Assembly (NCBI RefSeq): GCF_007678255.1
Contig: NZ_VEED01000008.1
Coordinates: forward strand, 193,046 to 257,045
Length of the DNA: 64,000 bases
Reading direction: 5' to 3'
Source of the DNA: Bacillus sp. X1(2014)
GTDB lineage: Bacteria > Bacillota > Bacilli > Bacillales_B > DSM-18226
Shown one piece after another: positions 17,089 through 26,694 of the stretch. The notes beneath the pieces are model-generated. The model had not been told where the DNA came from. It worked only from the letters and a program-made list of their open reading frames with translations, and searched no databases. How positions within the stretch are numbered: the stretch's first letter is position 1; each line of letters opens with the position of its first letter. The translations under genes and the position numbers were made by a program.

Positions 17089-17853
17089 ATGCCTAAAACT
17101 ATTACTGTTAGAGACCTCACAATTGGGGAAGGGATACCAAAAATCTGTGTGCCTTTAGTGGGGGAGACAATTATACAACTAAAGGAAGAAGCAGGTTTTC
17201 TAAAAAATATTGACTTAGATCTGGTCGAATGGCGTGTCGACTTTTTTGAGCATGTAGAAGACATTGAGAAAGTGAAAGAGGCGCTTATGGAAGTTCGCTC
17301 AATCCTGCCTAATACACCACTCATCTTTACTTTTCGAAGTCACAAAGAAGGCGGCAATAAAGAAATTCCCACATCGTTCTATTTAGGTTTAAACGAGGCC
17401 ATTGCAGAAACTGGCTTGGTTGATATCATTGATGTTGAATTATTCAATGATGAAAATGAAGTCAAGAAGTTGATTGAAGATGCTCATGCGAAAAATGTCT
17501 TTGTTATCATTTCAAACCATGATTTTCATAAAACGCCTTCAAAAGAAGAAATTATCTTTCGGTTAAGGAAGGCACAAGAATTAGGGGGAGATATACCGAA
17601 AATTGCTGTGATGCCAATTAGTTCGGCAGATGTGCTCACCCTCCTAGATGCAACAAATACAATGAAGGAGCAATATGCGGATCGACCATTCATAACCATG
17701 TCAATGGCAGGTAAGGGCGTCATTAGTCGATTAGCCGGCGAAGTATTTGGGTCAGCTCTAACATTTGGAGCAGCAAAAAAAGCCTCAGCACCCGGACAAA
17801 TCGCAGTTAAAGAATTAAGAAACGTTTTAACTTTGCTGCATGAAAGCCTATAA
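17089..17853 (+). CDS. aroD: Type I 3-dehydroquinate dehydratase
   Basis: 254 residues, TIM barrel. Converts 3-dehydroquinate to 3-dehydroshikimate through a Schiff base. The Schiff-base lysine is Lys171 (PKIAVMP) and the general base His144 (ISNHDFHKTP); EWRVDFFE and FTFRSHKEGG bind substrate. The ATG at 17089 has AAGGAG 8 nt upstream. With aroK it supplies two non-adjacent steps of the shikimate pathway. Followed by a terminator. Confidence 0.9.
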   Translation: MPKTITVRDLTIGEGIPKICVPLVGETIIQLKEEAGFLKNIDLDLVEWRVDFFEHVEDIEKVKEALMEVRSILPNTPLIFTFRSHKEGGNKEIPTSFYLGLNEAIAETGLVDIIDVELFNDENEVKKLIEDAHAKNVFVIISNHDFHKTPSKEEIIFRLRKAQELGGDIPKIAVMPISSADVLTLLDATNTMKEQYADRPFITMSMAGKGVISRLAGEVFGSALTFGAAKKASAPGQIAVKELRNVLTLLHESL

Positions 17854-17863
17854 ATTGTTAAAG

Positions 17864-17887
17864 AACACTCAATTGAGTGTTTTTTAT
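17864..17887 (+). terminator. Terminator of aroK-aroD
   Basis: AACACTC-AATT-GAGTGTT is a perfect 7-bp stem with a 4-nt loop followed by Ts. Confidence 0.8.
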
Positions 17888-17931
17888 TTGGCTCGATATG
17901 CATAAAAAATGAATATTCTTCCATCATTAAA

Positions 17932-17945
17932 TGTAAGCGTTTACA
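17932..17945 (+). promoter_or_regulatory. Consensus cre site (CcpA) upstream of the arginine operon
   Basis: TGTAAGCGTTTACA fits the consensus TGWAANCGNTNWCA at every position. It is centred about 94 bp before the predicted transcription start, a position more like CcpA-activated than CcpA-repressed promoters. Confidence 0.65.
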
Positions 17946-17997
17946 AAAAATAAAGCAGTAATTTTCGTTAAAAACAGAAAATTAAGCTATTTTTCCA

Positions 17998-18034
17998 TTG
18001 AATATTTATATATAAGTATGTATAATAATTCATT
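17998..18034 (+). promoter_or_regulatory. argC promoter with overlapping ARG box
   Basis: TTGAAT (17998-18003) and TATAAT (18021-18026) are 17 nt apart. TATGTATAATAATTCATT (18017-18034) matches 17 of 18 positions of the ArgR/AhrC box TNTGAATWWWWATTCANW and covers the -10, so arginine-dependent repression is expected. Confidence 0.8.
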
Positions 18035-18061
18035 ATAAAAGCAACTTAGGAGTTGGATAAA

Positions 18062-19099
18062 TTGAAGGCTGCAATTATCGGTGGTACTGGATATGGTGCA
18101 ATTGAGTTAGTGAGGTTAATCAACAAACACCCCATTTTGGAGATTGGTTCAATTGTTTCCAACTCACAATCAGGGTCTAGCTTTAGTGAAATTTATCCTC
18201 ATCTTTCTGAAATTGCTGAACAACCACTTGAAAAATTTGATGTTGATAGATTGTCTGAAAAAAATGAAATTGTGTTTTTGGCTACACCTTCGGGGGTCAG
18301 TAGTAGATATATTCCACAGCTTTTAGAGACTGGTATTAAATGTATTGATTTATCTGGAGATTTCCGGCTCAGGTCGGGTGATATATATGAATCATGGTAT
18401 AAACATACACCAGCAGAGGATAAATATTTGCAACAAGCAATCTACGGATTAAGTGAAATTTATGCAGAAAAAATAAAGACTGCTAACTTAATAGCTAATC
18501 CTGGCTGTTATCCAACTGCAACAACGCTAGGTCTTATACCAGCATTACAAACAAATATGATAGATGAAAAATCGATCATCGTTGATGCAAAATCGGGGGT
18601 ATCTGGTGCTGGAAGAGGACTTTCCTTAACGGCTCATTACTCCGAAATCAATGAAAACTTAAAAGCTTATAAACTAGGAGCACATCAGCATATTCCTGAA
18701 ATTGAGCAAGTACTTTCAGATGAAAGTGGGAACCCATTAACGATTTCATTCACTACACATCTTGTACCAATGACAAGAGGAATAATGTGCACGATGTATG
18801 TGAATCTTAAAGAAAAAATTTCAACGAAAAAAGTTATAGATTTATATAAACATTTTTATCAAGAATCTCATTTTATAAGAGTGCGTCCTGAAGGGAATAT
18901 CCCTTCTACAAAAGATGTATCCGGTTCTAATTATTGCGATATCGGCCTGCATGTTGATGAAAGAACAAACAGACTGACAATCATTTCAGTGATAGATAAT
19001 TTAGTTAAAGGGGCCGCTGGGCAGGCCATCCAAAATGTGAATTTGATGAATGGTTGGGATGAGCGAACGGGGCTCACAGACGTTCCAATGTATCCATAA
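18062..19099 (+). CDS. argC: N-acetyl-gamma-glutamyl-phosphate reductase
   Basis: 345 residues. NADPH-dependent reduction of N-acetylglutamyl phosphate to the semialdehyde, third step of arginine synthesis. N-terminal Rossmann motif AAIIGGTGYGAIELVRL; catalytic cysteine in ANPGCYPTATTLGL; GAHQHIPEIEQ carries the active-site histidine. Starts at TTG 18062, nine nt after AGGAG (18048-18052); a TTG at 18053 is too close to that site. First gene of argCJBD-carAB-argF. Confidence 0.92.
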   Translation: MKAAIIGGTGYGAIELVRLINKHPILEIGSIVSNSQSGSSFSEIYPHLSEIAEQPLEKFDVDRLSEKNEIVFLATPSGVSSRYIPQLLETGIKCIDLSGDFRLRSGDIYESWYKHTPAEDKYLQQAIYGLSEIYAEKIKTANLIANPGCYPTATTLGLIPALQTNMIDEKSIIVDAKSGVSGAGRGLSLTAHYSEINENLKAYKLGAHQHIPEIEQVLSDESGNPLTISFTTHLVPMTRGIMCTMYVNLKEKISTKKVIDLYKHFYQESHFIRVRPEGNIPSTKDVSGSNYCDIGLHVDERTNRLTIISVIDNLVKGAAGQAIQNVNLMNGWDERTGLTDVPMYP

Positions 19100-19156
19100 G
19101 AAAATACTACCTTGTTTAATTTGGTGAACGAAGGGAATTTGAAGGGGGAAATTAAA

Positions 19157-20386
19157 TTGACACAAGCAACATCCACAAACGAAATCGTTGTTATAGAAGA
19201 AGGTAGTGTTACCTTACCAAAAGGATACAAAGCAGGCGGAATGCACTGTGGAATAAAAAGAAAACGACTTGATTTAGGTTACATCGTTTCAGAGGTTCCT
19301 GCAACGGCTGCAGGGGTATATACAACCAACATCTTTCAAGCAGCTCCACTATTAGTTACCCAAGAAAGCATCGCGAAAGAAAACAAGGTTCAAGCCATTA
19401 TAGTGAACTCTGGAAATGCCAATGCATGTACAGGGGAACAGGGACTACTTGATGCATTCGCGATGCAAAAAAGTTTTGCAAACGAGTTGGGATTACAAGA
19501 CCATCTCGTAGCTGTTACTTCTACTGGAGTCATCGGAGAACTTTTACCGATGGATAAAGTGTTAACAGGGATAAAACAACTCTTAAATCAAGAGAATCAA
19601 GATGAAAATTACTTTAAAAATGCTATCTTAACAACAGATACATGTGTCAAGCATACTGGAGTGCAATTTAAAATTGATGGAAAGACTGTTTCCATTGGAG
19701 GAGCATCTAAAGGGTCTGGAATGATTCACCCAAACATGGCCACCATGCTTGGATTTGTCACAACAGATGCAAACATTGCACAAGCAGACCTATTGGCAGC
19801 ACTTCGAGAGATAACGAATCAAACATTCAATATGATAACCGTTGATGGCGATACAAGTACAAATGACATGGTCCTCGTTATGGCCAATGGATTAGCAGAG
19901 AATACTCAACTAACAAAGGATCATCCAGAATGGCCACTTTTCAAACAAGGATTAAAAATTGTTTGTGAGTCACTTGCTAAAAAAATTGCAAGAGATGGTG
20001 AAGGGGCTACAAAACTAGTAGAAGTTCAAGTGAATGGCGGCTACAGTCAAAACGCAGCAAGTGCAGTCGGCAAAGCAATTATTTCATCGAACCTTGTTAA
20101 AACTGCTATTTATGGTACGGATCCAAACTGGGGTAGAATTGTTACTGCTATTGGCTACAGTGGTGTACCAGTTGAGCCTAACGCAGTAAAAGTGGCAATT
20201 GGACCTTTCACAGTATTTGAAAATGGTTTGCCAAGCCACTTTGTTGAGGAAGAAGTAAAGGAATACTTAGAATCGGAAATTGTTAAATTGAGTGTTGAAT
20301 TAAACCAAGGTGAATATAGCGCTACAGCTTATGGATGCGACTTAACTTATGATTATGTGAAGATCAACGCATCCTACCGCACGTAA
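19157..20386 (+). CDS. argJ: Bifunctional ornithine acetyltransferase / N-acetylglutamate synthase
   Basis: 409 residues. Transfers acetyl from N-acetylornithine to glutamate (recycling), and in bifunctional forms also uses acetyl-CoA. The precursor cleaves itself before the nucleophilic Thr in HPNMATMLGF, giving alpha and beta chains; KGSGMIHPNMA is present. VNSGNANACTG and DPNWGRI are typical. TTG 19157 is chosen because AAGGGGGAA is six nt upstream. No separate argA is seen here, so this enzyme probably feeds the cycle. Confidence 0.92.
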   Translation: MTQATSTNEIVVIEEGSVTLPKGYKAGGMHCGIKRKRLDLGYIVSEVPATAAGVYTTNIFQAAPLLVTQESIAKENKVQAIIVNSGNANACTGEQGLLDAFAMQKSFANELGLQDHLVAVTSTGVIGELLPMDKVLTGIKQLLNQENQDENYFKNAILTTDTCVKHTGVQFKIDGKTVSIGGASKGSGMIHPNMATMLGFVTTDANIAQADLLAALREITNQTFNMITVDGDTSTNDMVLVMANGLAENTQLTKDHPEWPLFKQGLKIVCESLAKKIARDGEGATKLVEVQVNGGYSQNAASAVGKAIISSNLVKTAIYGTDPNWGRIVTAIGYSGVPVEPNAVKVAIGPFTVFENGLPSHFVEEEVKEYLESEIVKLSVELNQGEYSATAYGCDLTYDYVKINASYRT

Positions 20387-20401
20387 GAGGAGGACGAGAA
20401 A

Positions 20402-21199
20402 ATGAAATATATAGTCATTAAGTGCGGCGGAAGTGTGTTAGATAATCTCCCAAGGTCCTTTTATGAAGATATTGTTTCACTACATCAATCAGGCGAATGG
20501 ACACCAATCATTGTTCATGGCGGTGGACCACTAATTACGTCATTATTAAAAAACCTTAATGTTGACACTACATTTGTGAATGGCCTAAGAGTAACCAATC
20601 ACGAAGTATTAGATATTGTTGAAATGGTATTGAGCGGTTCTGTCAACAAACAAGTTGTCCGAAACATAATTGAAGTTGGGGGAAAGGCGATTGGAATAAG
20701 TGGTGTCGATGGCTCCCTATTACAAGCTGAACCAACTGAAAATGCGGATACATTAGGCTTCGTTGGTGAAGTAATTAGCGTCAACCATGAAGTAATTGAA
20801 GGAATCATTGCCCAAGGTAATGTTCCTGTAATTTCTCCAGTCGGCATCGATGCTGGCGGACAGCGATATAACATTAATGGCGATATTGCTGCTTCAGCGA
20901 TTGCCAAAGCATTGGGTGCAAATCTTTGCTTCATTAGTGATATACCTGGAATCTTAGTTGAAAAAGATGGAGCCAAGACAAAACTTGATAAAGTCTCAAA
21001 GGCAACCATCGAGGAACTGATCGATAATAAGACTATTTATGGTGGAATGATACCTAAAGTAAAAGCCGCCATTGATGGCCTTGTCCACAAAATTCCTGAA
21101 GTTAGTATTATCAATGGATCTGAAAAAAGCAGTTTAATAGATTATACGAACGGTAAAATGACCGGAACTAAAATTGTCTTAGAAGAGGGGATCGCGTAA
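20402..21199 (+). CDS. argB: N-acetylglutamate kinase
   Basis: 265 residues, amino-acid kinase fold. Phosphorylates N-acetylglutamate. KCGGSVLDN near the N-terminus and IVHGGGPLIT bind ATP and substrate; INGDIAASAIAKALGA, the SDIPGIL segment and GGMIPKVKAAIDGL complete the family signature. It lacks the N-terminal extension of arginine-inhibited hexameric kinases, so control is more likely transcriptional. GAGGAGG precedes the ATG; its TAA overlaps the ATG of argD (TAATG). Confidence 0.92.
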   Translation: MKYIVIKCGGSVLDNLPRSFYEDIVSLHQSGEWTPIIVHGGGPLITSLLKNLNVDTTFVNGLRVTNHEVLDIVEMVLSGSVNKQVVRNIIEVGGKAIGISGVDGSLLQAEPTENADTLGFVGEVISVNHEVIEGIIAQGNVPVISPVGIDAGGQRYNINGDIAASAIAKALGANLCFISDIPGILVEKDGAKTKLDKVSKATIEELIDNKTIYGGMIPKVKAAIDGLVHKIPEVSIINGSEKSSLIDYTNGKMTGTKIVLEEGIA

Positions 21200-22398
21200 T
21201 GTCAATCAATAATTCCACCTCCCTGACCTCGCCAGTGATGGCGACATACAGCCGTTTCCCTGTCACACTTGTTAAAGGAAAAGGGAGCTATGTTTGGGAT
21301 GAACAGGGAGCACAATATTTAGATTTCACTTCGGGTATTGCCACCTGTAACCTAGGGCATGTCCCTGATGTTGTAAAGAATGCACTTGAGGAGCAATTAC
21401 AAAATCTGTGGCATTGTTCAAACCTCTATAATATCCCAAATCAGGAGAAGCTGGCGGCGCTTCTAACGGGTAATAGCTGCGGTGACCAGGTTTTCTTTTG
21501 TAATAGTGGAGCCGAAGCTAATGAGGCAGCGATTAAATTAGCAAGAAGATATGCCAACAAAGTGAAAGGAAAGGAAGCACCTGAAATTGTCACCTTTCAG
21601 CAATCCTTTCATGGGAGGACCCTAGCAACCCTATCAGCTACAGGACAAGAAAAAATCCAGCAGGGATTTTTTCCGTTAGTATCAGGGTTTAGTTATCTGC
21701 CATTTAATGATGAAGAAGCGCTGGAGTTGCTTTATACGATTGAGCCTGCAGCTGTTCTCCTAGAACTCGTTCAAGGTGAAGGTGGAGTCATTCCTGCAAA
21801 CCCTGAATGGGTCAAAAAGGTAGCGAAGATTTGTAAGGAAAGAGAAATACTCCTGATGGTTGACGAAATCCAAACAGGGATTGGCAGAACAGGTACACTC
21901 TTTGCTTATGAACAATACGGAATTGAGCCCGATGTCATTAGTATCGCCAAAGGTCTTGGCTCAGGTTTTCCGATTGGAGCGATTATCGCAAAAGAAGAGG
22001 CAGCCAAAGGCTTTGATCCAGGCAGTCATGGCAGTACTTTTGGAGGGAACCCATTAGCCACAGCTGCTGGAGTCGCAACGGTTACACATATACATGACAC
22101 GAACATATTAAATCAAGCAAACGAAATGGCTTCATACTTAGATAAAAAACTGCTTGTCTTGAAGGAAGAGTACTCATTTATAAAAGACATTCGCGGACTT
22201 GGCCTGTTAAAAGGAATCGTTGTTGAAACGAATGCTCTAGAAATCGTTCAAAAAGCACTAGAAAACAACCTTCTGATCCTTACAGCTGGTCCAAATGTGG
22301 TAAGGATTTTACCACCGTTAACTGTCACAACAGAAGAAATAAATGAATTTATTAAAGCATTGGAAAAAACTTTCCAAAGTGTTGAGAAAGGCGCGTGA
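21199..22398 (+). CDS. argD: Acetylornithine aminotransferase
   Basis: 399 residues, class III PLP aminotransferase, converts N-acetylglutamate semialdehyde to N-acetylornithine with glutamate. FCNSGAEANEAAIKLAR binds the cofactor phosphate, LLMVDEIQTGIGRTG has the PLP-contacting Asp, and SIAKGLGSGFPIGA holds the Schiff-base Lys. One-nt overlap with argB and four-nt overlap (GTGA) with carA indicate tight translational coupling. Confidence 0.92.
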   Translation: MSINNSTSLTSPVMATYSRFPVTLVKGKGSYVWDEQGAQYLDFTSGIATCNLGHVPDVVKNALEEQLQNLWHCSNLYNIPNQEKLAALLTGNSCGDQVFFCNSGAEANEAAIKLARRYANKVKGKEAPEIVTFQQSFHGRTLATLSATGQEKIQQGFFPLVSGFSYLPFNDEEALELLYTIEPAAVLLELVQGEGGVIPANPEWVKKVAKICKEREILLMVDEIQTGIGRTGTLFAYEQYGIEPDVISIAKGLGSGFPIGAIIAKEEAAKGFDPGSHGSTFGGNPLATAAGVATVTHIHDTNILNQANEMASYLDKKLLVLKEEYSFIKDIRGLGLLKGIVVETNALEIVQKALENNLLILTAGPNVVRILPPLTVTTEEINEFIKALEKTFQSVEKGA

Positions 22399-23480
22399 GT
22401 AGTTTGCAGAATGGATACCTTACTTTGGAAACGGGCGAAGTCTTTGAAGGAGTACTAATTGGTGCCGAAAAAGATTCTCTCGGGGAAGTGGTTTTTAATA
22501 CTAGCATGACGGGGTATCAAGAGATTATCACCGATCCTTCTTACGCTGGACAAATCATTACATTTTGTTATCCGATCATCGGAAATTATGGAATAAATGC
22601 AATTGACAATGAAAGTATCTCTCCAGCTTTGTCTGGGGTCATCATCGGTGATTTATGTGAAACCCCAAGCCATTATCAATCCATCAATAAATTTTCTGAA
22701 AATCTTAAAGATGCAGGGGTTCCAGGGATTGCGAATGTCGATACTCGACTTTTAGTAAAAACTATTCGCAGCCGCGGGACTGTAAAAGGGTATTTAAGCA
22801 AAACAAAGAATAACGAAAATTTAGAATCAGATAATCGTTCATTTTGGGTAGAGAAGGTATCAACCAAAAAAATTCAATCTTTCAAAAACAACGGTCCGCA
22901 TGTGGTGTTAATGGATTTTGGATATAAAAAGTCGATTCTTAACGCCCTGCTAGATGAAAACTGTGCGGTTACCATTGTTCCATATAATACGTCTTATGAA
23001 AAAATAAAATCATTGAATCCAGATGGAGTCCTGTTCAGTAATGGTCCTGGAGATCCGATGGATTTAAAAAAATGGTTTCCAGAAATTAAAAAGATTAGCC
23101 AAAACTATCCAACACTGGGAATTTGTCTGGGGCATCAATTAATAGCTTTAGCTTACGGAGCAAAAACAACAAAACTTGCTTATGGACATCGCGGCGGCAA
23201 TCATCCAGTAAAAGAACTATTTACTGGGAAGGTAAAAATCACTGCACAAAACCATGGCTATGTTGTGGTTGATGAAAGTATAGACAACAAAGTATTTGAT
23301 GTCACTTACCGTAATGTAAATGATCGTTCAATTGAAGGTTTGAAGCATAAGAATTTTCCGATTCAAACCGTACAATTTCATCCTGAAGCCCATCCGGGGC
23401 CAAGCGATACAGAGTATATCTTAAAAGATTTCGTAAGTCAGATAGCATCAATGGGAGAGACAGTATATGCCATTAAATAA
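22395..23480 (+). CDS. carA: Carbamoyl-phosphate synthase small (glutaminase) subunit
   Basis: 361 residues. Hydrolyses glutamine and passes ammonia to CarB. N-terminal CPSase_sm domain (LETGEVFEGVLIGA, FNTSMTGYQEIITDPSYAGQI) and C-terminal class I GATase with nucleophile Cys in GICLGHQ and the His-Glu pair in VQFHPEAHPGP. GTG start inside the argD stop. Because it is embedded in the arg operon with its own ARG box, this is the arginine-regulated synthase; a pyrimidine-regulated pyrAA/AB pair would be expected elsewhere. Confidence 0.92.
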   Translation: MSSLQNGYLTLETGEVFEGVLIGAEKDSLGEVVFNTSMTGYQEIITDPSYAGQIITFCYPIIGNYGINAIDNESISPALSGVIIGDLCETPSHYQSINKFSENLKDAGVPGIANVDTRLLVKTIRSRGTVKGYLSKTKNNENLESDNRSFWVEKVSTKKIQSFKNNGPHVVLMDFGYKKSILNALLDENCAVTIVPYNTSYEKIKSLNPDGVLFSNGPGDPMDLKKWFPEIKKISQNYPTLGICLGHQLIALAYGAKTTKLAYGHRGGNHPVKELFTGKVKITAQNHGYVVVDESIDNKVFDVTYRNVNDRSIEGLKHKNFPIQTVQFHPEAHPGPSDTEYILKDFVSQIASMGETVYAIK

Positions 23481-26400
23481 AACCTTAAAAAAAGTACTAG
23501 TGATTGGATCAGGTCCAATTGTTATTGGGCAGGCTGCAGAATTTGACTATGCAGGTACACAAGCATGTATTGCCTTGAGAGAAGAAGGCATTGAAGTTGT
23601 TTTAATTAATAATAACCCGGCAACCATCATGACGGATGAAGCGGTTGCTGATAAGGTATATATTGAACCGCTTAATGTGGAGACCATTGAAAAAATTATC
23701 AAGAAAGAAAAACCAGACGGAATTATTGGCACCTTAGGAGGCCAAACCGGCTTAAATTTAACCGTTGAACTTTACGAACAAAATATTTTAAGTAAATACA
23801 ATGTGGAATTATTAGGAACTTCTGTCGAATCCATAAAAAATGGCGAGGATAGAGAAAAGTTTCGCAGTTTGATGCTTGAAATTGGAGAGCCCATTCCTGA
23901 ATCAGCTATTATTCACAGCTTCGAGGAAGGGGTATCTTTCGTTAAAGAAATTGGATTTCCAGTGATTATTCGTCCTGCATATACACTTGGAGGAGATGGC
24001 GGCGGCTTTGCTTATAATGAAGAAGAATTTGAAACAGTTCTAAAAAAAGGCTTAGCAGCAAGCCCAATTCATCAAGTATTAGTAGAAAGAAGTATTAAAG
24101 GCTGGAAAGAAGTTGAATATGAGGTTATGAGAGATGCAAATGATACCTGCATCATTGTTTGCAATATGGAAAATATGGACCCAGTTGGCGTTCATACAGG
24201 TGACTCGATTGTAGTCGCTCCATCGCAAACATTAACAGATGTCCAGTATCAAATGCTTCGTGATTCTTCAATAAAAGTAATTAAAGAATTAAAGATCATC
24301 GGTGGCTGTAACATCCAGTTTGCACTGCATCCAGCATCGAATCAATATTATATTATCGAAGTAAATCCGCGGGTGAGCCGTTCATCAGCACTTGCATCCA
24401 AAGCAACTGGTTATCCCATTGCACGGATGGCAGCGAAATGTGCGATTGGGTATCATTTGGATGAAATTGTGAATCCGATAACAGGTAATACGTTTGCCTC
24501 ATTTGAGCCAGCGATTGATTATATTGTGGTGAAACTGCCTCGCTTCCCTTTTGACAAATTTCCTGAAGCAGATCGTACCTTAGGAACGCAAATGAAGGCG
24601 ACTGGGGAAGTAATGGCGATTGATCGGACCTTTGAAGGAGCCTTAAACAAGGCTATTCGCTCGATGGAAATGAATGTCTATGGGCTTTGTCTCGAGGGAA
24701 ATAAAACAATGGAAGAAGAGACCTTAATTGGACTTCTTAAACAAGCGAATGACCAGAGACTTTTTATCATTGCAGAATCATTTAGAAGAGGAATTTCCCT
24801 TGAAAAGGTTCAACAAATTACCGAGATTGATCCATGGTTTTTGCACAAAATTAGCTCAATCGTTACGTTAGAAACAGAATTGGCTTCCTATAACTGGAAT
24901 GATGTTCCTGTTTCCTTGCTTAAAGAGGCAAAACGAAATAATGTCGCCGATAAGCTATTATCTCAAATATATGCCATTCCAGAGAAACAAGTAAGAAGCA
25001 AGTGGAAAGAACTGAACTGGAAACCAGGCTATAAGATGGTGGATACTTGTTCGGCAGAATTCGATGCCGTCACTCCTTACTATTATTCTACCTGGCATGG
25101 ATTTGACGAGGTTGAGGTAACAAGCAAGAAAAAGATTCTTGTTATTGGCTCAGGTCCGATTCGAATCGGCCAAGGAATTGAATTTGATTACTGTTCGGTG
25201 CATGCAGCAAAAGCAATCAAGAAAAAGGGATACGAAGCAGTGGTTATCAATAATAACCCTGAGACAGTGAGTACCGATTATTCTGTTGCGGACCGCCTTT
25301 ATTTTGAACCACTCGCTGCTGAGGACGTGCTTCATGTCATCGAAAAAGAAAAGGTCGACGGTGTATTGATCCAGTTTGGCGGTCAAACGGCCATTAATAT
25401 CGCTCATGCATTAGAAGAAGAGGGAGTAAAAATCTTAGGCACGACCGTGGAAAATGTCGATCGTTTAGAAGATCGAAAAGAATTCTATCAGCTGTTAGAG
25501 GATTTAAGTATTCCGCATATTGAAGGACAAACCGTTGCACATCCCGAAGAACTGAAACAAGCAGCGGCTGCGTTAGGATATCCAGTATTAGTGAGACCAT
25601 CCTATGTCATAGGCGGCCAATCGATGTTTACGATTTTTTCAGAAGCGGAATTGAACCAATATATAGCGCAGCTTGAGAAGAATTCGCAAGCTTCCATGTG
25701 GCCTTTATTAGTAGATAAATATTTACCTGGACTAGAATGCGAGATTGATGTCATCTGTGATGGGGAAAATATCGTCGTACCAGGAATTTTTGAACATATC
25801 GAAAAAGCTGGTGTTCATTCTGGTGACAGTATTTCAGTGTTCCCGCCGGTGTCACTTTCAGAAAAAGTGAAAGAAACATTAATTGATTACGCCGGGAAAA
25901 TCGCTAACTCAGCACCGGTAATTGGAATCATGAACATTCAATTTGTAATCTATCAAGAACAGGTGAATGTACTTGAAGTCAATCCTCGTTCATCAAGAAC
26001 GGTACCAATTATGAGCAAGGTCACAGGAATACCGATGATCGAATGGGCGACGCGTGTTCAATTAGGAGAAACACTCAGCGATTTATGTTCAACAAAAGGA
26101 CTGATGGATGAACCAGATTATTTTTCGGTTAAATCACCGGTGTTTTCATCTAGTAAACTTAAAGGTGTCGACCATGTTCTCGGACCTGAAATGAAATCTA
26201 CAGGTGAAGCACTTGGTATGGGAGTAACCTATCAAGAGGCTCTCGAAAAATCAATTCCATCCCTAGGCGGTCAATCAGAGGAACATTATCTTTTTTGTTC
26301 CATCGCCGATCGAGATAAGCAAGCGTCACTTCCAATAATGCAAAAACTTGTAAAAAAACAATACAAGATTGCTGCGACAGAAGGGACAGCTGCCTATTTT

Positions 26401-26694
26401 CAAGACAATGGAATACATGTTGAAAAAGTAATTAAGAGCGATGATGAAGTCCTTAATCTTTTCCGAAACCAGTCCATGAAGGCTGTAATTAATATACCAA
26501 ATCAAGGTAGGAATAAAATTAAATTTGGGTTCCAGATTCGCGAACATGCTGTTCGTTACAAAGTACCTGTTTTTACACACTTAGATACAATTGAAGCGAT
26601 CATTGGCCTTGAAAAAGGGGCGCGATCCGATTTTGGGGTACGATCTGTGAATGAATTTTACAAGTTAGAAGAGAGAGGTGCCGTTCATGGGTGA
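23467..26694 (+). CDS. carB: Carbamoyl-phosphate synthase large subunit
   Basis: 1075 residues, full length. Two homologous ATP-grasp halves: VLVIGSGPIVIGQAAEFDYAG opens the first and ILVIGSGPIRIGQGIEFDYC the second (about residue 560). VIIRPAYTLGGDGGG and VLVRPSYVIGGQSM bind ATP; the C-terminal MGS-like domain (from about 930) is the allosteric region. Makes carbamoyl phosphate for ArgF. Its ATG lies 14 nt before the end of carA, and its own end overlaps argF by 8 nt. Confidence 0.93.
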   Translation: MPLNKTLKKVLVIGSGPIVIGQAAEFDYAGTQACIALREEGIEVVLINNNPATIMTDEAVADKVYIEPLNVETIEKIIKKEKPDGIIGTLGGQTGLNLTVELYEQNILSKYNVELLGTSVESIKNGEDREKFRSLMLEIGEPIPESAIIHSFEEGVSFVKEIGFPVIIRPAYTLGGDGGGFAYNEEEFETVLKKGLAASPIHQVLVERSIKGWKEVEYEVMRDANDTCIIVCNMENMDPVGVHTGDSIVVAPSQTLTDVQYQMLRDSSIKVIKELKIIGGCNIQFALHPASNQYYIIEVNPRVSRSSALASKATGYPIARMAAKCAIGYHLDEIVNPITGNTFASFEPAIDYIVVKLPRFPFDKFPEADRTLGTQMKATGEVMAIDRTFEGALNKAIRSMEMNVYGLCLEGNKTMEEETLIGLLKQANDQRLFIIAESFRRGISLEKVQQITEIDPWFLHKISSIVTLETELASYNWNDVPVSLLKEAKRNNVADKLLSQIYAIPEKQVRSKWKELNWKPGYKMVDTCSAEFDAVTPYYYSTWHGFDEVEVTSKKKILVIGSGPIRIGQGIEFDYCSVHAAKAIKKKGYEAVVINNNPETVSTDYSVADRLYFEPLAAEDVLHVIEKEKVDGVLIQFGGQTAINIAHALEEEGVKILGTTVENVDRLEDRKEFYQLLEDLSIPHIEGQTVAHPEELKQAAAALGYPVLVRPSYVIGGQSMFTIFSEAELNQYIAQLEKNSQASMWPLLVDKYLPGLECEIDVICDGENIVVPGIFEHIEKAGVHSGDSISVFPPVSLSEKVKETLIDYAGKIANSAPVIGIMNIQFVIYQEQVNVLEVNPRSSRTVPIMSKVTGIPMIEWATRVQLGETLSDLCSTKGLMDEPDYFSVKSPVFSSSKLKGVDHVLGPEMKSTGEALGMGVTYQEALEKSIPSLGGQSEEHYLFCSIADRDKQASLPIMQKLVKKQYKIAATEGTAAYFQDNGIHVEKVIKSDDEVLNLFRNQSMKAVINIPNQGRNKIKFGFQIREHAVRYKVPVFTHLDTIEAIIGLEKGARSDFGVRSVNEFYKLEERGAVHG

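Noticed and set aside
17900..17925. Second ARG box upstream of argC (ATGAATATTCTTC)
   Set aside because: Only one half-site matches; at least four positions differ from the consensus.
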